Below the pieces are notes generated by a model. It did not search any database. It had not been told where the DNA came from and saw nothing but the letters and a program-made list of their open reading frames with translations. A program made the position numbers and the translations under genes. DNA of 64,000 nucleotides, from the NCBI GenBank assembly GCA_030737835.1, contig JAUJYN010000012.1:5327731-5391730 (forward strand), in the 5' to 3' direction. Source of the stretch: Acorus gramineus (lineage: Eukaryota; Streptophyta; Magnoliopsida; Acorales; Acoraceae). Positions 23,600 through 34,307 of this stretch are shown here, in pieces; the stretch's first letter is position 1; every line of letters begins with the position of its first letter.

Positions 23600-24235
23600 A
23601 CTGTTTCAATAAATACATTCAAATAAGTCCCTATAAAAAAAAATCCGATTTAGTTTTTTTTATGAAACTGCCTTTTCCTGAAAATTCTCTTACTGACTTA
23701 TACTCACCAACGATAAAAAAAAAGGGGGGGGGGGGGGGGGAATCGATATAACTCCCTGAAAACTTATGAAAATTGAAAAAAGTCCTTATAAAATCAGTAA
23801 ATCCTCTTAAAATCAACCACAAATCTGATTAATGTATTATAGTAATTTATTAAAGAAATTTTAAAAGGGTATTACAGTAATTCATCATTTATGGTTAGAA
23901 TTAGCTAAGATCTGGTTAGTTTTGGTTATGGTATGGGCTAAAATAAATATTGTCTAATAAGATAGGGACCTGAGGGGATTTATTGAATTTATAGGAATAT
24001 TTTCCTATTTTCATTAGTTTCTAGAAAGCTATATCGATTTTTCAAAAATAAGGGGTGAGAGCATTCTGGTAACTTTTAATATGTAATTGGATAACCATAT
24101 ACCTAGTTAGTTGGGGAGACGTTAGGGAGTGAAACGATATTTTTTAGTAACATAGGGACCTGTGATGATTTTTTAATTTACAGGGACTAAAACAGATTTA
24201 TCTAACTTTCTAAGGAGTTATATTGATTTTTCCCT
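23600..24235. repeat. Dispersed foldback repeat, copy 1
   Basis: Contains inverted segments (aatcgatataactccctgaaaa near 23741 pairs with ttagtttctagaaagctatatcgatttt near 24014) and an 18-base G run at 23724-23741. The part 23935-24233 is directly repeated at 47373-47676 with moderate divergence. It is probably a Mutator-like or foldback family; the ends are not firmly set. Confidence 0.6.
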
Positions 24236-24269
24236 TCATTGAATTGTTATATATATATGTGTGTGTATG

Positions 24270-24272
<3 letters not shown>

Positions 24273-24356
<84 letters not shown>
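24273..24356. repeat. (TA)n microsatellite, left
   Basis: 42 consecutive TA dinucleotides, directly bordering the GC-rich element that begins at 24357. Confidence 0.95.
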
Positions 24357-24359
<3 letters not shown>

Positions 24360-24410
24360 GCTCGATGGGGTGCGCCCGTGCGCACGGTGCACCCCATCGT
24401 GCGCCCCTAA

Positions 24411-24454
24411 CGTCGACCGTGTGATCGACGTACTCGTCGATCGCACGGTCGACG
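24411..24454. other. 20-bp stem, 4-base loop hairpin
   Basis: Arms 24411-24430 and 24435-24454 (CGTCGACCGTGTGATCGACG and its complement) pair at 19 of 20 positions, with TACT as loop. A second hairpin lies just upstream (arms 24363-24373 and 24389-24399, perfect 11 bp). Confidence 0.8.
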
Positions 24455-24501
24455 TTTTTTTTAAAAAAAAAACAAAAAAAACGAAAAAAAACACGTCGTG
24501 C

Positions 24502-24661
24502 GACCGTCGCCGATGGTCGAGGGTGGTCGCCGATGGTCGCCGATGGTCGCGGGTGGTCGCCGATGGTCGCGGGTGCTCGCCGAATGTCGCCGACCGTCGC
24601 CGATGGTCGCGGGTGCTCGCCGAATGTCGCCGATGGTCGCGGGTGCTCGCCGATGATCGCC
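24502..24661. repeat. 10-bp tandem repeat, 16 units
   Basis: Sixteen head-to-tail units of the GATGGTCGCC type. Variants such as GGTGGTCGCC, GGTGCTCGCC and GAATGTCGCC recur in order, implying a higher-order period of about 50 bp. The exact 10-bp phase equals one DNA helical turn. Confidence 0.85.
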
Positions 24662-24967
24662 GGCGACAGAGAGTCCGAGAGAGTCGAGAGAGAGAGAGAG
24701 TGAGTCGAGAGAGAGAGAGCCAGAGAGAGTCGAGAGAGAGAGTGCAGAGAGAGTCGAGAGAGAGTCAGAGAAAGGAGAGAGAGAGAGTGCAGAGAGAGTG
24801 TCAGAGAGAGAGAGAGAGAGTGCAGAGAGAGTGTCAGAGAGAGAGTGTCAGAGGGTTTCGTCGAAAATCTTTTTTTTTTTTTTTTGGACCGTTCGATCGA
24901 GTTCGATCGGACGGTCGACAGTGGTCCGCACGACGAGGAGGAGGTCCGCACGTCCGCAGCGAATCAT

Positions 24968-24970
<3 letters not shown>

Positions 24971-24999
<29 letters not shown>
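24971..24999. repeat. (TA)n microsatellite, right
   Basis: About 14 TA dinucleotides immediately following the GC-rich element. Confidence 0.93.
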
Positions 25000-25003
<4 letters not shown>

Positions 25004-25931
25004 TTTTTACATACATACCCCTCATATAGTCTCATTCTATGGAACTGCCCATGAATCTTTTACAACTTGTTCATCGATGGGAGATGACAAGACAATACTT
25101 TCTATTTTGACGACCTGTGTGAGATGACGAAACAGAGCATCAAAGATTGGAACGAGCATAGCGGGATTATTAAACATTCAAAACAGCACGGAGATCTGGA
25201 TAATAAAGGAATAATAGGAGGCGAGGACGCCAGTTTTTTGTGCGGGGTAGAAACCTTTTTATACTAAATTTTGTGCTTTTTATCCACTCCCTCTATTTTT
25301 TGTTCTACTTTTTTACTCCTTTTCCTTTATTCTCTTTCAAATACAAACATTGTCTATTTTGACATTTCTTATTAAAATAGATGTGACCTCATTGCTCTTC
25401 AAAAAACTTGTTCATTGGTGCCCCTTTGCTATTCACATTTTTCCAACCCAGATTCAACCATGGCTAATTACTTAACCACAGTGCATGTAAGTACATGTCT
25501 CCTTCTCAAAATACAGCTTCTCATATATTAATTACCATTAAATCAAATCTGTCATTTCTTACCAAAAAATCTTCCCTCTCATTTTTCAGACTTCGAACTT
25601 CTCTGAGATCTTTTGCTTCCAAGTTGTTTTTATATTTCAATCATATTCCCTCATCCATTTAATCAAGTAGTAGGAGATCTATGATGTCCGTGTAGTTTTA
25701 CCTGTTATTTGATAAGTTTTACTTGATGGACACTATGTTCAATTGGAAACTTATGCTCTAAACTAAGCCTCCATACATGTGGAACTAACATTGAGATGTT
25801 CCCAGTTGTATGTCATACAAACAGGGCCTAAAATCACTTGATGCTAACAGAGACACCAATATTTATAAGAACCTCATGTTTACTTTCACTATACATTACG
25901 AAAAAAAAATGGAATAGTGGATTAAAGTTCT
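25000..25931. other. Intergenic, nothing firm
   Basis: AT-rich. One ATG followed by eight codons and a donor-like gtaagt (25460-25490) resembles a tiny first exon, but no continuation was found. Confidence 0.3.
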
Positions 25932-26297
25932 CACTGCAACAAATTGAGGTATCAGCTACGAACTTTTCTTTGCAAAATAGAATTTCCTAGCTAACGGTGA
26001 CTTATCCTTCTTGATGAAATTTTACCTGTGAAAATTATCTTTCATTACAAAAAGTATGACTTTTCCCTGCGAGATTTAAATTTGATAGCAAATTATATAT
26101 GACTTTTGACTGCGAAATTGCATTTCGTAGTAAAAGAAATGACTTTTATCTATGAAAATTAAATTTCGTAACAAATTATGTGACTTTTGACTGCGAAATA
26201 GCAACGAAATTATTTCATCAAGAAAAACATTTTACTACAAAACGATAGGTTTTTGCAACAAAATAATTTGCTGCTAATACCCCAATTTGTTGTAGTG
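25932..26297. mobile_element. CACTA-type MITE
   Basis: The ends are CACTGCAACAAATTGAGGTA (left) and, read inward from the right, CACTACAACAAATTGGGGTA. The flanks are TCT on both sides (25929-25931 and 26298-26300), the 3-bp duplication of CACTA transposons. The 366-bp interior has repeated, mutually inverted aaatttcgta / tgcgaaat motifs and no coding potential. Confidence 0.88.
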
Positions 26298-26716
26298 TCT
26301 GTGTTGAACTTGATATGATATTAATTGATCATAAGCTTCATAGATGGAAGCTAGAAAAGAAACTGAATTTCTGTTCAGAGTTGCCTTTCATTTAGTAAAT
26401 AGGGGAAGGAAATTTTACAGTTCAGTAATTATGTCCTTCCTTCGTACATGAGCATACATACTTTCAATGACATGCACAAAAACTTTGTCCCAACCGAAAG
26501 CTTACCAAACATACGCTTACCGTACCATGGTTATTTCAACTTTTTGTTGTCAAAACACAATGGTCAGAATGTCAGAATTTATTACAACAACATTGTCACA
26601 TTGTATCATACTCAACTAGTACACTCATGTAATGCCTCACCACAGAAAATTAACCGCAACATGAGGCATATCAAAAAGAAAAAGAAAAACAAAAAAGGAA
26701 AACAGTTCTTCAAACC

Positions 26717-29529
26717 AGTGTTCAAAAATGCGCCCCGTGCGGTTGCATGCGGTTCGGTCACTCGACCGAACTGCCTGGGGCATTAGGCGGCATTATGCGG
26801 GTCGGGCCCGCATATGCGGCCCGATCCCGCTTAAGCGGGCGCACAAGGGTGGATTTTTTAAACGGGTCAACCCGTTTAGCATTACAAAAAAAAAAGAAAC
26901 AAAATGTCAAAATCCCTCGATGAATCCTGCCCTAACTTTTCTTCTTCTTCTTCCTTGAGACTTCTTTAACACCGATTGTCAAATTTGATCATATTCTTCA
27001 AGACTTCTTCTTCTTCGAGACTTCTCCTTCAAGCCTTCAACGCCAATCATCTTCTTCAGCGACTCCTCCGGCGGTCCGGCCTCCTTCACGCAGCGAGCCA
27101 ACAACTCCTTTGGTGGCCCGGCCACCTTCACGCAGTGATTCGGTGATCTAACTCCCTCTTTTACATATTAAGATGTACTGATTTTACTTTCTTTGCTTGA
27201 TGGTGTATAATATTGGTGTTTGCATTGTTAAATAATTTGATTCATCAAACTAAGATTTGGATTGGTTACTCCTCTATCACATTCCACTGAAGCAGAGCAG
27301 GTAGTGACAAGCAAAAATTTGATAATGTTGATTCACGTTTTTTCTTCCCCTGCAACTTACATTTTATAAAAGGAAAATCAAAAGGATTTCAAAACTAGAC
27401 TTCAAAATATAAAAAAAAAAATAAAGAGACGTTTAAAATTTGATGGGATTCCAAACATACAAAGATCTCATGAAAACAAAGGAAAAAAATAGATTACAAG
27501 CAAAGTTTATGGAGGAATTATGTTTCATAGTTTTAACTTTTATGTATGAAATAAATTGCATGATTGGTTGATTGTATCATTGATTTATTGTATATTTGTA
27601 TTGTATGAAATAATTGTATGTTTATATTTGTTTGATTGTCTTTCATTGTATCATTGTTTGAAAAAATGAATTATGAAAATTTGATGTATATCATGTATGT
27701 TGAACTCTTGAACAGTAATGGATAAAACAACGTCTATTCCAACTTCTGAAAGTGGATCGTCGCCGCCGCCATATACACCACCTGGTTTAATTGATCCGAG
27801 ATGGAGGTATGGGTATTTGAAGAGCAAGAGCGATACCAATTCGGTCACTTGTAGGCTGTGTTCCAAACTCATCAAAGGAGGGATTAATATGTTGAAACAA
27901 CACCTAGCATACATTCCAAGAAATGTGGCTCCATGCAAGCAAGTTGATGAGGAGACAAAAAAAGCCATCAAAGATTATATGGAAGGATTGTCTAAGAAGA
28001 AGGAAGTCAAAGCGAAAGAGTTGAAGGAGTTTCGGGAGGAAGTCGGCATTGGTGGTGGAGGGACAAATTCTAGAGTTGGAGGGACAAGTACTAAGGTAGA
28101 ATCTGATAGTGTGACTAAAAGGCCTCATGTTGAGGTGTCAGATGCAACACAAAAAGGGAAGATGCGACAAACATGCATAAAAGAAACATTTGCCAAATAC
28201 CAAAGAGATAGAGTACTTGGTTATTTGGCTAAATGGGTATACAAAGCTGGTCTTTCATTTAATTCCCTAATGATGAATGACTTTGTGGCTTTTGGTGAGG
28301 CAGTTGGACAATATGGCTCTGGATTCGTACCTCCATCATATCATGAGCTCAGCCAGACTCTCCTAAAGAAGGAGGTTCAGAACACAAAAGAGAGGTTGCA
28401 GAGTCATGTAGAAGAGTGGAAGAGAACTGGTTGTTCTATTATGACAGATGCATGGACTGACAGGAAAGGTAGAAGTATCATGAACTTGTGTGTCAATTGC
28501 ATATTAGGCACAAGTTTTTTGAGATCTATTGATGCTTCTAAAGAGTCACACACTGCTGATTACATTTTTGGCTTGGTAGACTCATGTATTATGGAAGTTG
28601 GAGTTGATAATGTTGTTCAGGTTGTCACAGATAATGCATCAGCCAATTTGGCAGCAGGAAGAATAATGAAAGCAAAATATCCTCATATCTTTTGGACATC
28701 ATGTGCTGCCCATACCATAGATTTGATGCTTGAGGAAATTGGCAAAGAACCAAAGGTAAATAGTGCTGTGGAGAAGGCTAGAACTGTTGCTACTTTCATT
28801 TATAGCCACACGAAGATCTTGAGTATGATGCGCCGCTTTACCGAAAAAGGAGAAATTGTGAGACCTGGAGCCACAAGATTTGCCACTATGTTTCTTTCCT
28901 TAGAGAGTATATATTCAAAGAAGGATAAACTTAGATTGATGTTTACTTCTGAAGAATGGAGGGATTGCAAGTGGTATCACACAAGGAAAGGGCAAAAGGC
29001 ATCAGATATTGTGATAAGTCCAAGTTTTTGGAATCAAGTTGCATTGGCCATTAAAATCTTTGCACCTTTGTTTCATCTCCTTCGCATTGTAGATGGTGAA
29101 CAGAGACCTTCAATGGGTTTTGTAAATTGTGGTCTTGAGGAAGCTAAAAAAGAGATAATGCAATTGTTTAAGGATGTTGAATCATCTTACATGCCTTTTA
29201 TTGCTCCTATTATCTCGAAGTCAAAAGGAAGATTAGATGGTCCTCTTCATTGTGCAGCATATTATCTCAACCCCTACTATTTTTTTAGAGACCGTGCTTT
29301 CATTGAAAGCAACAGGGAATTGAAGAGTCATTTGCGGGAATGCATTGAGATTTTCTACCCTGCCTTGGAAATTCAAGATGTAATTACAAGGAAAGAATTG
29401 ATTGCATATAAGAATGCCGATGGACTCTTTGGAAAGCCATTAGCTGTGTTGCAACGATCCATTAACAATGATGACTACAATCCTGGTAATAAATATTTAA
29501 TTGTGAATAATATATTCTTTGCTTTCTAC
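26717..29529 (+). mobile_element. hAT transposon (DUF659 type), right part missing
   Basis: The left terminus starts CAGTGTTCAAAAATGCGCC, followed by a GC-rich subterminal block of cggcattaggcgg-type repeats typical of plant hAT elements. The transposase gene follows at 27718. The right terminus and C-terminal exon are absent: sequence switches at about 29530 to a different, oppositely oriented hAT element. Confidence 0.75.
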
Positions 29530-29535
29530 AACTGA
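27718..29535 (+). CDS. hAT transposase, BED finger plus DUF659, C-terminus lost
   Basis: The ORF has 605 codons with the ATG at 27718. Residues about 28-75 form a BED-type zinc finger (WRYGYLKSKSDTNSVTCRLC with a downstream GGINMLKQHLA). A basic linker follows. Then comes the DUF659 / RNase H-like transposase region with GCSIMTDAWTDRKGRSIMNL, VVTDNASANLAAG and TSCAAHTIDLMLEEIGK, which carry expected catalytic acidic residues. After NDDYNPG the codons become AT-rich nonsense and begin with gtaataaat, so a 5' splice site at about 29486 is likely. The hAT C-terminal dimerisation domain, which normally follows on a later exon, is missing because another element abuts. No internal stops exist in the conserved part. 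It acts in the nucleus to cut and paste the element, but this copy should be inactive. Confidence 0.85.
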   Translation: MDKTTSIPTSESGSSPPPYTPPGLIDPRWRYGYLKSKSDTNSVTCRLCSKLIKGGINMLKQHLAYIPRNVAPCKQVDEETKKAIKDYMEGLSKKKEVKAKELKEFREEVGIGGGGTNSRVGGTSTKVESDSVTKRPHVEVSDATQKGKMRQTCIKETFAKYQRDRVLGYLAKWVYKAGLSFNSLMMNDFVAFGEAVGQYGSGFVPPSYHELSQTLLKKEVQNTKERLQSHVEEWKRTGCSIMTDAWTDRKGRSIMNLCVNCILGTSFLRSIDASKESHTADYIFGLVDSCIMEVGVDNVVQVVTDNASANLAAGRIMKAKYPHIFWTSCAAHTIDLMLEEIGKEPKVNSAVEKARTVATFIYSHTKILSMMRRFTEKGEIVRPGATRFATMFLSLESIYSKKDKLRLMFTSEEWRDCKWYHTRKGQKASDIVISPSFWNQVALAIKIFAPLFHLLRIVDGEQRPSMGFVNCGLEEAKKEIMQLFKDVESSYMPFIAPIISKSKGRLDGPLHCAAYYLNPYYFFRDRAFIESNRELKSHLRECIEIFYPALEIQDVITRKELIAYKNADGLFGKPLAVLQRSINNDDYNPGNKYLIVNNIFFAFYN

Positions 29536-30681
29536 AAAATATTTTGCTTCTTTGATTTTTTTAACAATTGTATTTTTTATCTCTCTTGCTAACAAAGTTA
29601 TTAGTTCATTTTGGATTTTATGACCAAGATAATGATAATGGGTTTCACGCTCTTGAATTCGTCGAATGTGCTCTTGCATTACTGGATCAAATTCTACAAT
29701 CATTTCAATTAAGCTTAGAAAATTCCCATTATTCTCTTGATATATCTTCTCATTGTCTCCACGAAATGCTAAATTATTTTTGGCAAGAGTTTTTACAACA
29801 GTAAGTATTCTCAACAAAACTTGTCTCCAATGTTCTTTCTCTTTCTGAATTTGTTCTTCCGTGCACTTATCAATTGTTTCATTATTTTTTAATCTTTTTT
29901 CTAATTCAATCCAGCTACTCATATTGGTAATGTGCTCATCACTAGTATCATGACTTTTAAGCCTATAACTTAGATTTTTCCAATCTTTAATTCCTTCATT
30001 AGCTAAATGGATCTTATTGTCTTCTTTCTTAAATAACTTACAACAAAAACAATATACCTTATCTGAAACATTTGAATATACTAACCATCTTCTATCATGC
30101 TTCTCTCCATTGGATAAATATCGATTGTAATGTATAGAAGAGAAATGCCTATTATCATCATCTTTAGGAAAGTTGATATTATTATATCTTATAGGACCTC
30201 TTTCTACTAAAAAGTCTCTCAAATTTTTATTAATATTTTTCCAATTTTCTGGATCATAGATATTCAAAGGAAACTGTCTATATTCTTCATCAAAATTTTC
30301 ATTTTCATAATTCTTAGGTCTATTTTCATCATCATGCTCATTGTTACTTTCTTCATGGATATGTTCTTCATCATTACGCTCATTATTACATTCTTCTGTC
30401 ATATGTTCTTCATTTTCATTCCCACTCGTATGTTCTTCATTTATCAAATTTTCAACAGAACTTGTTGTGCTTTTATTGTTACATAAAAACTTCTCAAGAG
30501 CTCTTGATTGAGATTGAATCAATTCATCTATTTTATTTTCTTTTTTCATATCCAAAGCTATATTTTCTAATAGACATATTATAATCAATTCAAAATCCAA
30601 TACGCAATAATCAAGAGACTTGAAATCAAATTTAAAGAACAATAAAACCTGATTGTCGGCTTTCTCCAATATCCCCAACAA
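29497..30681 (-). CDS. hAT-family transposase N-terminal part (zf-TTF, DUF4371)
   Basis: A 394-codon ORF. The likely start is the ATG at 30549 (MKKENKIDELI); codons upstream read like leader. An acidic stretch rich in E, N and H is followed by a TTF-type zinc finger around WLVYSNVSDKVYCFCCKLF, then the DUF4371 start: WRQVLLRILTVVKTLAKNNL, AFRGDNEKIY, GNFLSLIEMIVEFDPVMQEH. The frame ends just after the conserved KEAKYFSVV and runs into unrelated codons at the junction with the plus-strand hAT gene. Most of the catalytic domain is therefore missing. Plant ZMYM1-like transposases have this architecture. This is a truncated transposon gene, not a host gene. Confidence 0.82.
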   Translation of the reverse strand: MLGILEKADNQVLLFFKFDFKSLDYCVLDFELIIICLLENIALDMKKENKIDELIQSQSRALEKFLCNNKSTTSSVENLINEEHTSGNENEEHMTEECNNERNDEEHIHEESNNEHDDENRPKNYENENFDEEYRQFPLNIYDPENWKNINKNLRDFLVERGPIRYNNINFPKDDDNRHFSSIHYNRYLSNGEKHDRRWLVYSNVSDKVYCFCCKLFKKEDNKIHLANEGIKDWKNLSYRLKSHDTSDEHITNMSSWIELEKRLKNNETIDKCTEEQIQKEKEHWRQVLLRILTVVKTLAKNNLAFRGDNEKIYQENNGNFLSLIEMIVEFDPVMQEHIRRIQERETHYHYLGHKIQNELITLLAREIKNTIVKKIKEAKYFSVVESKEYIIHN

Positions 30682-31415
30682 GTATTTGTATATTGATTGT
30701 TGGAATTCTGTAAAAAAAAAGTAATTGATTAATAAATAGATAATGAATATTTTATGTTTTCATTAGAAGTCTTAAAAAATATTTTAAAATAGATTACACC
30801 TCAAAGACTATGTTTGTTGTAAAAGGGGCTACGAATAAGAATTATAAACATATATCGAAGAACAAAAAATAAATAAACAAAATTAAGATTCAAAAAAGGG
30901 TTACATACCTTATAATGGAGATTAATTTGTTATAAATCTTTTTATTTGGTTTCTTTGATTTTGGAATCTTGATTACTTGAGGGATTTTGAGGGATTATGA
31001 GAGAGAGAGTTAGAGAGAACCAAGAACTTATGAGAGGCCGAGAGAATGAGATTGTGAGAGGCCGAATGTGTTAATTAGAGAGAGAGACCGAGAGGGATAA
31101 ATCAATTGGGGGAGAAAAAAAAATTAGGCTAATTAAAGAGGCTAATTAAGATGTCTATTCACCTTCCTAAAAGAAATTTAAAAATTAATTATGTATTTAT
31201 GTATAAATATTTATTGCAGTTGTTATCTTCCCATTTAAGGCCTGGGGTGGATTAAATTTGAAAAAAGTTGGTTCTGTAGTGGGCTGGGCAGATGAGGCCC
31301 ATAAAAAGAGCATCAGGCATATAGATATAATGTTATTGCATGTGGGCTTGGGGGCCCTTCCCTGGGTGGGGCCCTAGGCAGCTGCCTACTGGGCCTACAC
31401 CCAGGGCCGGGCCTG
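29530..31415 (-). mobile_element. hAT transposon (TTF finger/DUF4371 type), 3' truncated
   Basis: The 5' terminus is at 31415. Read on the minus strand it starts CAGGCCCGGCCCTGGG, followed by short GC-rich gggccc/ggcccag repeats, a typical start for this hAT group. The transposase reading frame runs toward 29530, where the sequence abruptly stops matching the family. The rest of the transposase and the other terminus are gone. Confidence 0.7.
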
Positions 31416-31744
31416 GGGATAACTTAAAACTGTAATTTGTGCCCAACAAAAGATCACGGTTACGTATAAAATGTAATTTATTTGCACTTATAGATCATGG
31501 TTTGTATGCTAAATGATCACGGTCGAATGATAAACCGTGATCATTACTACGGATACAATCACGGTCTCAAAAATACCGTGATAGTTAATCAACTAACAAT
31601 CACATGATAGCTTAAAAATGTAATCGTTTTCCAACATAAGATCACGGTCACCAATTAATACCGATCACGGTTTACAAATTGTGATCTAATTCTTTTGATC
31701 ATGGTTTTTAGCCGTGATCTTTGACCTTTTTTTTGTAATAGTAG
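31416..31744. mobile_element. CACTA-like remnant with subterminal repeats
   Basis: At least eight copies of the motif gatcacggt or its complement accgtgatc occur in about 300 bp (near 31452, 31528, 31540, 31560, 31575, 31644, 31666, 31711). The right edge reads ttttttttgtaatagtag, whose complement resembles the CACTATTACAAAAAA terminus of CACTA elements with a changed first base. No matching left end was seen. Confidence 0.5.
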
Positions 31745-32829
31745 CTGCTTTAACAAAGTTAACCTTTGATCCATTTGTTTGGTCATCATGAACAACTCCT
31801 TTATAGCTTCAACTATAGCAATTCTATCCTCAATGTCTTCAAGTCATGGCATGCAATACCATAGTCATGGGTGTGTAATACTCTACTGACTGCCTCTACT
31901 GATCATTGTTTTGAAGCATCCAGATTTTACTACTCACATTCTTGATCAGATTCATGTCATCTTCCCATGAAAAAAATTTGGAAAATGATATACTCAGTCA
32001 CATTTACCATCCAAAACTCAGACCTCAAGTGTTTTCATTTTTTTTTTAAATAGTAGACATCATCTAATGAGGTATATGCTTTGATGAAAAGTACATGTGG
32101 CTCCATTTCGAGTTGAATGAATCCATTTTCCATAAGTGTAAGAAAAAATTTAATAAGGTATATACATCATCTAACGAAGTATATACTTTAATGAGTCTGT
32201 AACGAGGTATATAGGTCTGTGTTTTGAACTGAGAATAAAACTGAGTGTAGCAGAACTCAAAAAATTTGCACCTAGTGGTGTCTTTGGTTGACTACTATTA
32301 GTGAAAATAGTGAACATGCTATCAATTAATATCAAGGAGAGACACATGTTATCGGACATGATATAATAACTATCAATGTTATTTTTACCTTCCTATCTGG
32401 GCAAGCCCAAAACCATCTCCCGATCGAGATAGGATATGGTACACGGAATTGTTTTTGCACTTTCTTTCCAAAAAATCAAGTAATATACGTTACGTTGTTG
32501 GTCCCGGGGAAGACGCCGTGTTTGATTGTTCCATGCATCTTGCAATTGATTTTCATGTTACTTTTACACACAAGAAATTATGTGAAAAGAAATGTGTCCA
32601 ATTGAAACTAAAAGATTTATATGTTATATGGAGTGAATGATTGTTTACGAGAATTAAGGTTCTTATTGGAAATATCAAATAAAAAAAGGGGAAAGATCTC
32701 ACCACCATCAAATAAGAAAGGTAATAAAAATAAAATATCTGACTTGATATCAAATAATTAAGAGAATAAATCATATTGATTTTATTCTTATTTACGAAGT
32801 CAATAAATGACCTATATTAATTAGTGAGT
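31745..32829. other. Intergenic, repeat-derived
   Basis: No gene. The part 32060-32230 contains sequence like catctaatgaggtatatgctttgatga, shared with the TIR repeat family at 41281 and 61301, so a decayed member is likely. Confidence 0.35.
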
Positions 32830-33101
32830 AATTAAGGATATATATGAATATATATGGGCTACTTTTAGAAATGTTTTAATGTTATATTATTGGACTTCAT
32901 TACAAGATTTGACTTTTTAGATTTTTTAGATTTTTTTATTTTTCTCTCAACACCCTATAAAAGGATGTGAAGGGGTTGTGTTATTTTCAATTTAAACAAA
33001 TCAATAAAAAAGAGGAGTTCCTCAAAGTTTGTGTGTTTTTTCTTTTGGATCTTATGGTGAGAGTGGTGTAGTGTTTTTCAAAGCACCAAGGGGTATCAGA
33101 G
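32830..33101 (+). repeat. LTR end with TATA box and primer binding site
   Basis: A TATA box (ctataaaagg, 32955-32964) is followed by an AATAAA signal near 33005 and a primer-site-like GGTATCAGAG at 33092-33101. This is the order of U3, R, U5 and PBS in a Copia or TRIM element. The LTR start and the rest of the element were not located. Confidence 0.5.
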
Positions 33102-33589
33102 GGATAACCAGCAGCTCTTTTTAGTTTGGAGAGTTATTTGTTTCAATAATAAGCTCTGTAAAAACATTAACTATCATTCTATTTTACCCAAATCTGAAGA
33201 CTTATTTATTTACAATCCAATAAAAATAGTACAACTAACTGTACTCCATAGTGGAATCCCATTCATTTTCATTATCGCTGATATATAAAACTGATTTATT
33301 TCCAAAGGTTACATGGTAGCTAGATTACGTGTTATAGAAGTACATGAAAAACAACATATGAACCAATTAACACATATTTTACTAAAAAATATATACAAAT
33401 CGGAAAGGAGACACAAAAGGAAAATGGAAATGATCCTCAAGTCATGAAGAAGAACAATGTGGGATTTGGGCCGTCAAGAGGAAATCTATTAATACCCGTT
33501 GATAGTTTTAATTATACCTATTGAAGATGAAAATGAGTTTTTTGTTGAAAACTTCTTTACAAATCATGAAACCAAACGCTCCCTAAGAA
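33102..33589. other. Intergenic, nothing recognised
   Basis: Non-coding AT-rich sequence following the LTR fragment. Confidence 0.3.
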
Positions 33590-33760
33590 GGTACTCCTGT
33601 AAAAATCTACTTGAATATGAGCTTTAATGTGTGGATGTTTGAGAAGGCACTCCCAAGAAACTACCTGAAAATTAAGGTATTTCGATATGATGACGCCCAA
33701 GAAGTCACTCTTCCAAGAAGCTACCTAAAAAGGTACTTCAATATGAGGACTCCTAAGAAT
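33590..33760 (+). repeat. ~60-bp minisatellite, left block
   Basis: Three degenerate tandem units of the type aagaagctacctaaaaaggtacttcaatatgaggatgcttgagaatgcactcc. The array resumes at 34945 after an inserted element. Confidence 0.7.
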
Positions 33761-34262
33761 TGTCAATATTGGAATTTGGGGTTCTTCTGAAAGCCTGGTT
33801 CTGGTTCGTGTTGCGATGAATCAGATCACTGCTTAGAGAGTCATTTCTGAGCTGCTCGACAGCTTCTCAAAAAAGACGTGGTTGTTGTGATTGCCACATG
33901 TTTTCTCAAAAAGCAAGAAAAATTGGTGTTTCTGTTGATCGCCTTGCTGAGGAAATTGGGTGGGTTCTCCTTTCTAAGCTACGGCCGGCCGCACACAGAG
34001 GTTAAAACGGGGAATTCTTTCTACTAGACAAGAATTTGAAAATGGGCTATTAAAATGTCAGAGGGCGCCGGTTACTCTAACCTAGCTTGCTTGGGTCTGA
34101 TGGCTAGTTTAGACTAGCCACTTGGTACCTGGGTTTTGGATCTTCTCAATTTGGACAGCACCAGGGTATAGAATTGGTTTGGTTTGCCTAGGTTTAAAAG
34201 GGGTTTAACCAGGATTTTAGAGAGGGTTTATGGAGAGTGGATGTTGGTGGGAAATAGGTTTC

Positions 34263-34307
<45 letters not shown>

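Larger units (their letters stand above)
24357..24970. mobile_element. GC-rich element lodged between two TA microsatellites
   Basis: A 614-bp GC-rich block is bordered by (TA)n on both sides (24273-24356 and 24971-24999), with ends TATAGGGG and CCCTATA. It contains two hairpins near the left end (24363-24399 and 24411-24454), a 10-bp tandem repeat (24502-24661), a long GA-rich stretch (24662-24850) and a T run. This resembles MITEs such as the rice Micron type that insert in TA microsatellites. No protein is credible: long frames exist only because of the repeats. Confidence 0.5.

Noticed and set aside
24502-24661. CRISPR-like regular array
   Set aside because: Units are contiguous 10-mers without spacers, in a plant nuclear genome; a simple tandem repeat.
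24247-25127. ORFs of 219 and 234 codons across the TA/GC-rich element
   Set aside because: They consist of translated microsatellites and 10-bp repeats (Ile-Tyr runs, Ser-Arg-Glu runs); the repeat, not coding selection, keeps them open.
25460-25490. Possible mini first exon ATG plus eight codons before gtaagt
   Set aside because: No downstream exon in frame with recognisable sequence; chance match to a donor is likely.
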